In this document: positions 24,201-31,323 of the stretch, piece after piece | Position numbering within the stretch: position 1 is the first letter of the stretch | How the letters are laid out: each line of letters begins with the position of its first letter | Source: CAVURW01 sp963743595 | GTDB lineage: Bacteria > Verrucomicrobiota > Verrucomicrobiia > Methylacidiphilales > UBA1321 | NCBI GenBank assembly: GCA_963743595.1 | Contig: CAVURW010000010.1 | Span: forward strand, 1-31,323 | Length of the DNA stretch: 31,323 bases | Reading direction: 5' to 3' | Program-made: the position numbers and the translations under genes | Notes under the pieces: model-generated | Seen by the model: the letters and a program-made list of their open reading frames with translations, nothing else | Told to the model about the DNA's origin: nothing | Databases searched by the model: none

Positions 24201-24599
24201 TCACTTGTCTCTCGCCAGGTAACCGCGCCAACCACCATAGCTGGAAATGTCCGTGGCGGCATCCAAGGCAAAAGGTTCGCAAATGAAACCGAGAACGCTC
24301 GTTCTGTCCTCGAGTTCTAAAGTGCCGATGCCTAGCGGTGTTTTCACGAGTTGGATAAAAGAACCGAAATTCGTAATCGGCATTTCCCAAACTTCCACTT
24401 CGATCGCGTGGCCCAGTCCGGTAACGCGTTTGAGGCCTGGCTTCGGCGGCACCGTATTTTGAAGGGCGTACAAGAAATAGATCGGTGCAGTGCGGCAGCT
24501 CTTCACCAGTGTAGCGGCTCGCTCGGTGAGTTGGCTGTTGAGAGGTTGTCCGGTGAGATGCGCTCCTACTACCGCTATCTGAATCATATCGTTTGACAT
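24201..24599 (-). CDS. Allophanate hydrolase C-terminal domain protein
   Basis: 132 aa. IQIAVVGAHLTGQPLNSQLT, YFLYALQNTVPPKPGLKRV, TPLGIGTLELEDR and DISSYGGWRGYLA are the signature of the C-terminal domain of allophanate hydrolase, which decarboxylates the intermediate after the amidase has acted. In most bacteria this domain is fused to the amidase. Here it is a separate gene starting 4 nt after the amidase stop (TGA-tttt-ATG) in a different frame. The two parts could act as a two-subunit enzyme. Confidence 0.88.
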   Translation of the reverse strand: MSNDMIQIAVVGAHLTGQPLNSQLTERAATLVKSCRTAPIYFLYALQNTVPPKPGLKRVTGLGHAIEVEVWEMPITNFGSFIQLVKTPLGIGTLELEDRTSVLGFICEPFALDAATDISSYGGWRGYLARDK

Positions 24600-24603
24600 A
24601 AAA

Positions 24604-25956
24604 TCATCTCACCAGCAGCCAATCTTGGGCCACCTCCGCAAGCAGTTCGTCGAAGAACGCCGGTGCCATAAACGTGACCCCGAAAGGCAAGCCGTTCGGG
24701 CGCTCGCCCGCAGGTACGGCGATGCAGCAGAGATCGAGCAGGTTCACGAAGTTTGTGTAGTAGGAGAGGTTCGTGTTCAGTTTCTGCGGGTCAGCAAGCA
24801 TCGCTTCCACGGTGTAAATCGTGCCGGTGGTGGGCACCATGAGGCAGTCCACCTCGCTCCACACTTTCTCGGTCACGCGACGAAGTTCCTCCAAGCGATA
24901 AAAACCTCGGAACGCGTCGACGGCTGAGAGGCGCTCGGCGCTTTGAATAATCGCTCGAACGGTCGGCTCCATCCCTTCCGCATTTGTTTTATAGAACGGT
25001 TCAATCGCGGCCAAGCGCTCAGCGACCCACGGCCCAAAATAGAGCAACTCTGCCACTTCGCGAAAGGGAGCAAAGTCGATCTCCACCTCACGAGCGCCGC
25101 TCACGAGCACACGATCCTTCGCTTTTTCAAAAAGCAGTGCAGCTTCGGAATCACCGAAAAACTCGAGCTGATCTGCCTTCGGCACACCCACCGAAATCGG
25201 AGGTGACCAACCAGGACGCTGGACGGGAACGTGGCGCGAATAACAATCGAGCCGATCCGGGCCTTCCACCACCTTTAACACCTCGATACTTTCGGGAACC
25301 GAATGGGTAAATACAGAAACACAATCGAGCGAGCGACAGGCCGGAATGACGCCTGCGCAACTGATCCGGCCCTTCGTCGGCTTCAAGCCCACCAACCCAT
25401 TAAATGCTGCCGGAACCCGACCCGAGCCAGCCGTATCTGTACCTAACGAAAATGCGACTAAACCCTTGGCCACGGCCACAGCAGATCCTGAACTTGACCC
25501 CCCAGAAATATAGTCCTTGTTGAATACCGAGCGCGGCGCTCCGTAGGGTGAACGAGTGCCGTTAAGCCCGGTCGCAAATTGGTCCAGATTCGTCTTACCA
25601 ATAGGAAAAGCTCCCGCATCCAAGAGTCGCTGGACAACGGTTGCGGAGCGCTCGGGAACGTACGAAAACGTTGGGCACGCGGCTGTTGTTGGATGCCCCG
25701 CCCAATCTATGTTATCTTTGATTGCAAAAGGGATTCCAAAAAGCGGCAAGGCAGCACCGTGCTCGCTGCGAGTGAAGAGCTTTTCTGCTTCGGCCAAAGC
25801 CTGGCTCTTCGTCAACCGATGAATCCAAACGGCATCATTACCGCCCGCATCGATTCTGCTGTAGATCAGCTCGATCAACTCGAGAAAGCCGGATCGACCT
25901 CGGGTCAAGTACTCTCTGCATTCAGCAATAGAAAGTCTTTGATACACAGCCTCCAT
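24604..25956 (-). CDS. atzF: Allophanate hydrolase, amidase subunit
   Basis: 450 aa from ATG 25956; the frame also opens at TTG 25983, but that lies against the porin terminator. It is an amidase-signature enzyme: FGIPFAIKDNIDWAG (catalytic Lys80), GGSSSGSAVAVAKG (Ser156 of the triad) and GTDTAGSGRVPAAFNGLVGL (nucleophile Ser178). Allophanate hydrolases turn allophanate into ammonia and CO2 in urea or cyanuric acid breakdown. Urea carboxylase is not in the window. An AAGGAG lies directly before the ATG, so GTG 25947 is an alternative start. Confidence 0.9.
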   Translation of the reverse strand: MEAVYQRLSIAECREYLTRGRSGFLELIELIYSRIDAGGNDAVWIHRLTKSQALAEAEKLFTRSEHGAALPLFGIPFAIKDNIDWAGHPTTAACPTFSYVPERSATVVQRLLDAGAFPIGKTNLDQFATGLNGTRSPYGAPRSVFNKDYISGGSSSGSAVAVAKGLVAFSLGTDTAGSGRVPAAFNGLVGLKPTKGRISCAGVIPACRSLDCVSVFTHSVPESIEVLKVVEGPDRLDCYSRHVPVQRPGWSPPISVGVPKADQLEFFGDSEAALLFEKAKDRVLVSGAREVEIDFAPFREVAELLYFGPWVAERLAAIEPFYKTNAEGMEPTVRAIIQSAERLSAVDAFRGFYRLEELRRVTEKVWSEVDCLMVPTTGTIYTVEAMLADPQKLNTNLSYYTNFVNLLDLCCIAVPAGERPNGLPFGVTFMAPAFFDELLAEVAQDWLLVR

Positions 25957-25984
25957 CTCCTTCGATTTAACCGTTATAAGCAAT

Positions 25985-26020
25985 AAAAAACCCCGAACAC
26001 CTTTCGATGCTCGGGGCTTT
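25985..26020 (-). terminator. Rho-independent terminator of the porin gene
   Basis: On the minus strand, CCCCGA and TCGGGG pair around a 14-nt loop and are followed by TTTTTT. It lies 16 nt after the porin stop at 26036. The flanking A-tract on the other side lets it work weakly in the other direction. Confidence 0.85.
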
Positions 26021-26035
26021 TCGCACTATTTCAAA

Positions 26036-27520
26036 TTAGAACGAGTAGACTGCGTTCAAAGTGATTTCGTGTTGCTCGTTGGCGCTGCCAGGAAGCGACG
26101 TCGTCGCGCCGTGCAGGAGGTCAAAGCGATACTCAACGCGTGTCAGCAGGTTGTCCCAGATCGCGAAGGAAGCCGTCGCAGTGTAGGAGTAGTCGTCCTG
26201 TGAGCTGTAAGGAACGATTCCAGAGCCGTTCGAGTTGAAGATCGGTGCACCCGTTGCGGTGAATCCGGCTCCACCGTACTTGGGGATGTAAGCGCCGCTG
26301 CAGTGCAGGTACTCGCCACGGCCAGCCAGCGTCAACCACTTCCAGTCATCGCTCTTGAATTGGTAGATGGAGTAAAGAGCCACGCCGTACCAGGTGTTCG
26401 AGCTGCTCTCGAGCGCATTGATGTTCGTGGTTCCGTAAGCTCCAGGTCCGAATGCACCCGTCGTGCTCGTCAGCGTGCTGCCGCTGGAGATCGCCGCCTG
26501 GTTCACGCCTGAGTTACCGTCGTAACCGAGATCGACGTTGAAGCCCAAGGTCCAGTTTTGATCCTTCAGGAAGAGAGGCTTCCAGTTGCCGTAGATGTCG
26601 TACACAACCACATCGCCGCTCGCACCGTTGATCGCATTCACGCCGGGTTCACCTTCAGGTGAGTAGACGAAGCTTTGGTAGAGATCCGCGTTCTTACCGG
26701 GAGCATGCAGAGCCACTTGGCCGGTAAAGCACTTACCGAAACCAGTCTTTTGGCCCAAGCCAATTTCTTGCGGGCTGGTCGATTGCGAGTTGTTCCAGCC
26801 GTCCACGATTCCGAATTGGAAATCGAAGGCGTCGTTAACCTTATAAGCACCCAGCAGACCGGTGTGCGTAGAAGGAATAGCGTTTTGGAAGAGCAACCCA
26901 CGGCTGAAGTTCGGGTTCGCGGGGCTTTCAATTACTTCATAACCAGTCAGCGCAACAAACTTACCGAGTTTGAAGTCCAGGCCGTTACCCACGGGGACGC
27001 GGAAATTGACGTAAGCCTGTTCCAGTGCCAGCGAGTTGGTATCGAACGTCTTGTCGGTAATGAACTTTGCGTCGGAACCGTAGATTGTATCGATACGGAA
27101 ACCAGCGGTGAACTCATCCTTGTCCGAGAGAGACTTCTGCAGGGCGATCTTCACCGCGTCCACATTGAAGTTGTTGTTGTAGTTATCGTAAGCACGGAGA
27201 AGATTCTTCTGGTTGACGTTCGTCACGCCGGAAATACCGTTCGGTCCGTAATTGCCAGAGGCAAATTGGTAGGTGTAGCTCGTGTCCACGTAGCCACTGA
27301 GGGTGATGCCCTTTTGCTGCGTCTCCACGTAATTCACGCTCACGCCCGCGTCTTCCAGCTTCTTCTTCAAATCAGCCACTTGTTTGGTGTCTGGGGCCAT
27401 TTTCTTGGCGTCTGGCGCCGGAGCCGGAGTTGGCGCTGGCGTCTGGCCAACGACAGTCGACATCATAGCACCAGCAACTGCCACTGTGCTGAGCATTTTG
27501 GTAATAGTTTTCATTCTCAT
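26036..27520 (-). CDS. Outer-membrane beta-barrel protein (porin-like)
   Basis: 494 aa. A signal peptide (about 1-25, ending TVVGQ) is followed by a Pro-Ala stretch and a short helix (VADLKKKLEDAG), then an about 410-residue barrel with alternating aromatic/polar strands ending EITLNAVYSF. The overall layout (GYVDTSYTYQF, NVDAVKIALQ, ALEQAYVNFRVPVGNGLDFK) fits the putative outer-membrane beta-barrel BBP2 family common in Verrucomicrobiota. The ribosome binding site AGGAG is 3 nt from ATG 27520 and 9 nt from the ATG two codons later (27514), which may be the real start. Confidence 0.85.
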   Translation of the reverse strand: MRMKTITKMLSTVAVAGAMMSTVVGQTPAPTPAPAPDAKKMAPDTKQVADLKKKLEDAGVSVNYVETQQKGITLSGYVDTSYTYQFASGNYGPNGISGVTNVNQKNLLRAYDNYNNNFNVDAVKIALQKSLSDKDEFTAGFRIDTIYGSDAKFITDKTFDTNSLALEQAYVNFRVPVGNGLDFKLGKFVALTGYEVIESPANPNFSRGLLFQNAIPSTHTGLLGAYKVNDAFDFQFGIVDGWNNSQSTSPQEIGLGQKTGFGKCFTGQVALHAPGKNADLYQSFVYSPEGEPGVNAINGASGDVVVYDIYGNWKPLFLKDQNWTLGFNVDLGYDGNSGVNQAAISSGSTLTSTTGAFGPGAYGTTNINALESSSNTWYGVALYSIYQFKSDDWKWLTLAGRGEYLHCSGAYIPKYGGAGFTATGAPIFNSNGSGIVPYSSQDDYSYTATASFAIWDNLLTRVEYRFDLLHGATTSLPGSANEQHEITLNAVYSF

Positions 27521-27814
27521 TTTCTCCTGTTGTTTTGGTTATCACATCGCCCCGACTGAGAGGAGCGATCCCCTCTTGAGCTCCGGCACTCTCTTCGTTG
27601 GAGGGCTTCGGGTCAAATCAAAAAAAGTAATTCCAAAATTAAGGACGACTGTCGATTTTCGGCCATCCCGTCTCCTAAAAATCCCCGTCCGAAATAAGAG
27701 GAAAAAGGCAACGCATGCGGTTTGAACTGACTCCCCTTTTTAAAAACTTCACAAACGTCCATCAGAATATTGTGAAAGCATTGAAAGAAGCGCGTTTATC
27801 GCCAATAAATAAAT
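27521..27814. promoter_or_regulatory. Divergent promoter region of porin and GH16 genes
   Basis: About 290 nt separate the divergent porin and GH16 genes. The half next to GH16 is A+T rich (AATAAATAAAT just before the ATG) and lacks a clear ribosome binding site. No further gene or repeat was seen. Confidence 0.4.
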
Positions 27815-28609
27815 ATGCAGTTCCGTCCCATAGCCATCGCACTCATCATCAACTTTTCATTCGTCGTCGCGCATGCAGATCCGCCCGCAGGCTCGACTTG
27901 GACTCCCATTCCTGAGCTCACCGACGATTTTAAAGGCAGCCAGCTCGACTCGACGAAATGGTGGAATACGAATCCAACGTGGCAAGGCCGTCCGCCCGGC
28001 TATTTTTCACCCGCCAACGTTTCCGTGGATGATTCCGGCCTTCACCTGACCGCGCGTGCGGAAGCGCCCCCCACCGGTCTGCCGCCCGTCTATCACACCT
28101 TCACCACGGCTGCGGTAAAGAGCAAGGCCCGCGCACTTTACGGCTACTTCGAGATCAAGGCGCGTGCGATGAATTCCTCTGTTTCCAGCGCGTTCTGGTT
28201 TTATGCGCAAGATCCCTCCGTAGCTAAACCGACCCTGTGGACGGAAATCGATATCTTTGAAGTTTGCGGTAAATCCCAAAAAGAAGAGCAAAATTATCAC
28301 ACGAACGCGCACGTGATGGTGGCGCCGGAGATCGGAAAGAAACAGGTCCACTCCCCCGGCGTATGGAAAGCGTCGTTTCGGTTTTCTGATGACTTTCACG
28401 TCTATGGTCTGGAATGGAGCGCCGATTCCCTGAAGTGGTATGTCGACGGGGCCTGTATCCGCGACCTGCCCAACGCCCACTGGCACCAGGCGCTCAACAT
28501 GAACTTCGATAGCGAGACGATGCCGAATTGGTTTGGCCTGCCGAACCCGAAGGACCTACCTTCCACGTTTACAATTGCATATGTGCACTCCTGGAAAAAG
28601 TCGCAATAG
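27815..28609 (+). CDS. Glycoside hydrolase family 16 enzyme
   Basis: 264 aa with a signal peptide (1-21, ending VVAHA). The GH16 catalytic motif is LWTEIDIFEV (E144, D146, E149 in the E-x-D-x-x-E order). FHVYGLEWSADSLKWYVDG (about 190-208) is the usual following strand pair. Family members cut beta-1,3/1,4-glucans or algal galactans such as agar and carrageenan; the YGYFEIKARAM and long loops resemble marine-type members. It acts outside the cytoplasm. The GH53 gene follows on the same strand, suggesting a galactan-degrading pair. Confidence 0.88.
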   Translation: MQFRPIAIALIINFSFVVAHADPPAGSTWTPIPELTDDFKGSQLDSTKWWNTNPTWQGRPPGYFSPANVSVDDSGLHLTARAEAPPTGLPPVYHTFTTAAVKSKARALYGYFEIKARAMNSSVSSAFWFYAQDPSVAKPTLWTEIDIFEVCGKSQKEEQNYHTNAHVMVAPEIGKKQVHSPGVWKASFRFSDDFHVYGLEWSADSLKWYVDGACIRDLPNAHWHQALNMNFDSETMPNWFGLPNPKDLPSTFTIAYVHSWKKSQ

Positions 28610-28622
28610 CATTAGGAAAAAA

Positions 28623-28997
28623 ATGAAGAAATTCCTCTACTCAATCGGCTTCGTCATCGGTTTAACCATGAACCTGAGCGCAGCAGAGTTTGCTAAAGGT
28701 GCGGATGTCGGTTGGCTTCCGCAAATGGAGGCAACCGGCTTTCGCTTTTACGATTCAAAGGGGCAGCCGACCGATTGCCTCCAAATATTGAAAGACCACG
28801 GCATCGATACGATTCGGTTGCGCGTTTTCGTCAATCCATCCAGCGACCCGCGCAGCGGGCATTGCAGTCGAGATGAGGTGTGTGCGATGGCGGTTCGCGC
28901 CATGAAAATGGGGTTTCGGATCATGATCGATTTTCACGCAATATGGTTATGTTTATGTACGCTTAAACCGTCAACATTGCCTGACATAAAAAAATAA
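28623..28997 (+). pseudogene. Truncated GH53 endo-galactanase
   Basis: From ATG 28623 (ribosome binding site AGGAAAAAA) it reads a signal peptide (1-20), then FAKGADVGWLPQMEATGFRF, GIDTIRLRVFVNPSSDP and MGFRIMIDFH, the N-terminal third of GH53 endo-beta-1,4-galactanase. After IDFH the usual YSDxWADPGKQ is replaced by unrelated sequence ending at TAA 28997. The break at about 28938 removes the catalytic glutamates, so the product cannot be active. DNA composition also changes there. Confidence 0.85.
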
Positions 28998-29099
28998 AAG
29001 ACCTGACTGGCGGCGAGGTTTGTGACGTGATTCCCTTCTAGTCCGCCCCGATAAGAACGACCGTCCGGGCTGAGGGCCGACGATGCCGATCTGCACGGC

Positions 29100-29447
29100 A
29101 GAAAATCAATTGCAAAGGGCATGGCGGCAAGGCCGCGATCGCCAATTGGGACAGCGCCGCGGAATGGGTGTCGTGGGATCTCGACGTCCCCGCCGGGGCG
29201 AAATACGACGTCACGGTCCGCTGGCCCATCGTTTCAGTGCGCAGAACGAGTTCAAGATTGAAGTTGCCGGCCAGACGCTCGCCGGCACGGCCCCGAAAAC
29301 CGCCACCTGGGAGGATTTCAGACGGTCAAGCTCGGCAAGCTGGAGATCCCGCAGGCCGGCAAGTTCACTCTGACGGTCCGTCCGCAGGACTCTCAGAAGT
29401 GGAAGGCGATCAATCTCGCCTCGATCAAGTTGAGCAAGGCCAAATGA
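29100..29447 (+). pseudogene. Fragment of a secreted-enzyme C-terminal domain
   Basis: GC-rich remnant in two frames: HGGKAAIANWDSAAEWVSWD, LDVPAGAKYDVTVRW, then NEFKIEVAGQTLAGTAPKTA and FQTVKLGKLEIPQAGKFTLT, ending TGA at 29445. It resembles the C-terminal sugar-binding-like domain found on many secreted sulfatases and fucosidases of Planctomycetota and Verrucomicrobiota. The catalytic part is absent and frameshifts occur near 29240 and 29320. Confidence 0.6.
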
Positions 29448-29619
29448 TGCAATCGGCCCCTGTGATGAGAAATGGCATGTCCGGTTGATGCGTTATCCTT
29501 TCTCTCACCTTTTGGCTGGCTGCTCGTAATCGTCTCCAGTTGTTAATAACGCACCTGTCCCCTTTCCCGTCCTTCTCCCTCAGGTGAATTCATCCCAGAA
29601 TATCAATATTGGTTCATGT

Positions 29620-29760
29620 CCCCCGAATTCGCACTTCGAAGGAGCGTCGTCCGCGGCCGGCCCTTCGGAGAGGAGAACTGGACGCGTCGCATTGCCAAGC
29701 AATTCGGCCTGGAATCGACGTTTCGCTCTCCCGGGCGACAGCCGAAGGCGTGGAATGATA
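29620..29760 (+). mobile_element. RAYT (REP-associated Y1 transposase) C-terminal remnant
   Basis: ALRRSVVRGRPFGEENWTRR, then AKQFGLESTFRSPGR, matches the conserved C-terminus of RAYT transposases (RRSVxRGRPFGxExW, then A-x-x-L-G-L-E-x-T-x-R). The catalytic HUH and Tyr parts are missing. RAYTs spread REP/REPIN repeats, and a REPIN-like structure lies 730 nt downstream. Confidence 0.7.
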
Positions 29761-29880
29761 ATCCACTATGGCACCCGCCGGAATCGACTTCCGACCCCTT
29801 TCCGCATTTCCCAGATCAAGCAGGATGTCTATAGCGGCAATCTTAAGCCCTACGCAACGAAAACGGTCGGTCCCCCACCA

Positions 29881-30470
29881 TGATCAAGTTATACACTCCA
29901 ACGTTCAGCTCGACGCGTGACGATGCGTATGCGCAGGGGTGTCGGCATAACCGGGTCGTTCGATCTTCTCGTCATTGCGGGGCAGCCCTTTAATGGGACT
30001 ATCCCCAGCGACGTGCAAATTATGCTTGGTAACGGCGAACTGGGCGACTTTATGTCCGGTGCTGTCTACTGGGAGGTCTTTCACGAGCCGCCGAGATCAT
30101 TGCCCGTCGCGCCGGCGACGCCGTGCAATCTTCAACGCGCCGCTCTATCGCATGGCAACGGGTAACCGTGTCGAAGGCTACAAGATCGTCAATGCGACAC
30201 GGGCCATCAGATGCATCGATCTATCAAAGGCCAAGGTGGTTCCTCGGAAAAGGCGCGGCCCGACGAGATCTTGTGCGCTACAATCGATGGGTCTTCGACG
30301 AGGCGGCGATTCCGGATGTCCATGTCTTTCGTGCCGCCGAGTACTTGGCGGCGCTCTATTTCTCCGAGAAACTGATGGAGGTGGTATTCAGGCCGAGCCA
30401 GCCTTCAAAGATCTGGGCTTTCTTGAGTACGGCGGTGACGAGGGAGTCCCACATGATTCGCCCGGAATTG
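29881..30470 (+). pseudogene. Imm11-like (DUF1629) immunity protein remnant
   Basis: Segments in different frames line up with the Imm11 plan: AEIIARRAGDAVQ, NAPLYRMATGNRVEGYKIVN, ATRAIRCIDLSKAKVV, then VFDEAAIPDVHVFRAAEYLA, ALYFSEKLMEVV and AFKDLGFLEYGGDE. Imm11 proteins protect against polymorphic toxins. At least three frameshifts make this inactive. No toxin gene is adjacent now, except the Rhs remains several kb away. Confidence 0.5.
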
Positions 30471-30488
30471 GGGCAAGAAAAGGGGCAC

Positions 30489-30634
30489 AGAAAAGGTGTC
30501 AGGAACCGTTATTGTCAAGCGTAGGGATCGTCAGGCGTGAATGGAAATGGAAAAGGTGGGCTCGACTCAATGTTTCGTCCGCGAGGCCTTCCACCTAAGG
30601 TATCCCAAAAATAACGGTTCCTGACACCTTTTCT
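30489..30634. repeat. REPIN-like element with 25-bp perfect inverted repeats
   Basis: The arm 30489-30513, starting AGAAAAGGTGTCAGGAACCG, is repeated exactly inverted at 30610-30634. About 96 bp of unique sequence lie between. REP sequences of this type (GGTGTCAGGAACC) are often spread by RAYT transposases, a remnant of which lies at 29620. Confidence 0.85.
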
Positions 30635-30668
30635 CTTCCAAATTGCCTTGCCCGTGGGCGGCCGGGCG

Positions 30669-30835
30669 TTGCGAGCAAACGAACAAAGGGTTGCCAAGGC
30701 AACGGCACGGGGCTTTGCCCTTGCGAGCGAACGAACAAAGGTATCGCACTTGCCCTGCGGGGGCTTAGTTCGTTCGCTCGCAGCCGGTGCCTGCCGAGAA
30801 GGCCGCCGGCGCCCCCTTGTTCGTTAGCTCGCTGC
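30669..30835. repeat. Nested inverted repeats with GCGAGCxAACGAAC core
   Basis: Four copies: 30669-30689 and 30721-30741 direct, and 30764-30782 and 30816-30835 inverted. The inner pair TGCGAGCGAACGAAC (30722-30736) / GTTCGTTCGCTCGCA (30768-30782) is a perfect 15-bp inverted repeat. The outer pair has diverged. No gene overlaps it. Confidence 0.75.
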
Positions 30836-30913
30836 CCAGTGACGCTATTCCTTGTCGGTTTGGACCGGCGAATTCCGCCGCCCCTTAAAACGTCCCCTTT
30901 CCCTGTGGCATCG

Positions 30914-31323
30914 TTACGTCAAATGCTGGGGCGGCGCAACCCCGTCGAGGTAATCATAACACGACATCAGTGACTCGTAGGCTGACTCCGGTTGCCCGTC
31001 CCACGCCGTGATCTTCATCCAACGGGCAACGCCGAAATAATCGCCCCTGCCAAGCAGTTCCGGCACAAGCCGCTTGAGGGCCTTGCGAACCCCAAGAACC
31101 CGAACTTCGTCGGCACTAAAGGCCGCGCCAGTCGGTGGCGGGCGATCATATGCGAGTTGTCAGGCGTTGCGGATTCCATTCCCAGCCCTTCGGTCTCGCG
31201 AGCCGGAACCGACTGGTAAAACTCGACAACCCAGGGTAACCTTGCCAGCCTCAAGGTACGCATCGATTCCGCTGTTAACGTGCTCCCGGGGATATTCTGT
31301 TTCGCCGTGAAAAAGATCTTGAA
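30914..31323 (-). pseudogene. Degraded gene of unknown function (runs off right edge)
   Basis: The minus strand reads LKRLVPELLGRGDYFGVARW, MKITAWDGQPESAYESLMSC and YDYLDGVAPPQHLT up to TAA 30914-30916. Upstream it needs frame changes to continue (HVNSGIDAYLEAGKVTL, then VVEFYQSVPARETEGLGMES). The C-terminal 75 residues look like genuine protein sequence, but I do not recognise the family. The 5' end lies outside the window. Confidence 0.35.

Noticed and set aside
26675..27559. 294-aa plus-strand frame opposite the porin
   Set aside because: Antisense shadow of a well-supported barrel gene with low-complexity Arg/His-rich ends.

Overview
The window looks like chromosomal DNA of a Verrucomicrobiota-type bacterium (order uncertain). 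The reasons are an ffh-rpsP-khpA-trmD-rplS translation block, GYF/RDD and DUF2625-type genes, an Rhs fragment with the WCTCGGL-type linker that I associate with Verrucomicrobiota and Planctomycetota, a BtuB-like receptor, a beta-barrel porin with a Pro/Ala leader, and secreted GH16 and GH53 enzymes. I saw no rRNA, tRNA or CRISPR array. Gene identities come from recognising motifs by eye; no database search was run.

Region 1 (1 to about 6000) is part of an integrated mobilizable element. It holds a MobF/TrwC relaxase-helicase running off the left edge (minus strand), an oriT-like intergenic region, a 163-aa probable mobilization accessory protein, a stem-loop, a small Cys-rich ORF overlapping an excisionase-like HTH gene, a second HTH protein, and a tyrosine integrase broken by two frameshifts. 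Region 2 (6060-11310) holds a four-gene minus-strand cluster of DUF2625 and zinc-finger/GYF/RDD membrane proteins, then two small membrane-protein genes and a TonB-dependent receptor on the plus strand. Region 3 (11385-14701, minus) is the conserved housekeeping block ffh-rpsP-khpA-trmD-rplS with a terminator after rplS. An unknown gene (14759-15457) is divergent from ffh.

Region 4 (15850-22408) is a graveyard of polymorphic-toxin and Rhs material. On the minus strand it holds a decayed TPR-repeat gene, two paralogous kelch-repeat genes (one with an in-frame internal deletion), two short toxin-like domain fragments, a TPR fragment and an Rhs YD-repeat fragment. On the plus strand it holds a 5'-truncated Hint gene with a C-terminal putative toxin, followed 4 nt later by a TPR gene that is a candidate immunity protein. 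Region 5 (about 22500-23655) carries a second oriT-like locus clearly related to the first, an excisionase-like gene and a small ORF, but no relaxase. It could be a non-autonomous satellite mobilizable in trans by the first element. The translation genes lying between the two oriT copies argue for two separate insertions.

Region 6 (24201-28609) is metabolic and envelope: an allophanate hydrolase split into two ORFs, a porin with a strong terminator, and a GH16 enzyme. Region 7 (28623-31323) is decayed: a truncated GH53 gene, a C-terminal fragment of a secreted enzyme, a RAYT transposase remnant, an Imm11-like (DUF1629) immunity pseudogene, a perfect 25-bp REPIN-like inverted repeat, a nested set of inverted repeats, and an unidentified degraded gene at the right edge.
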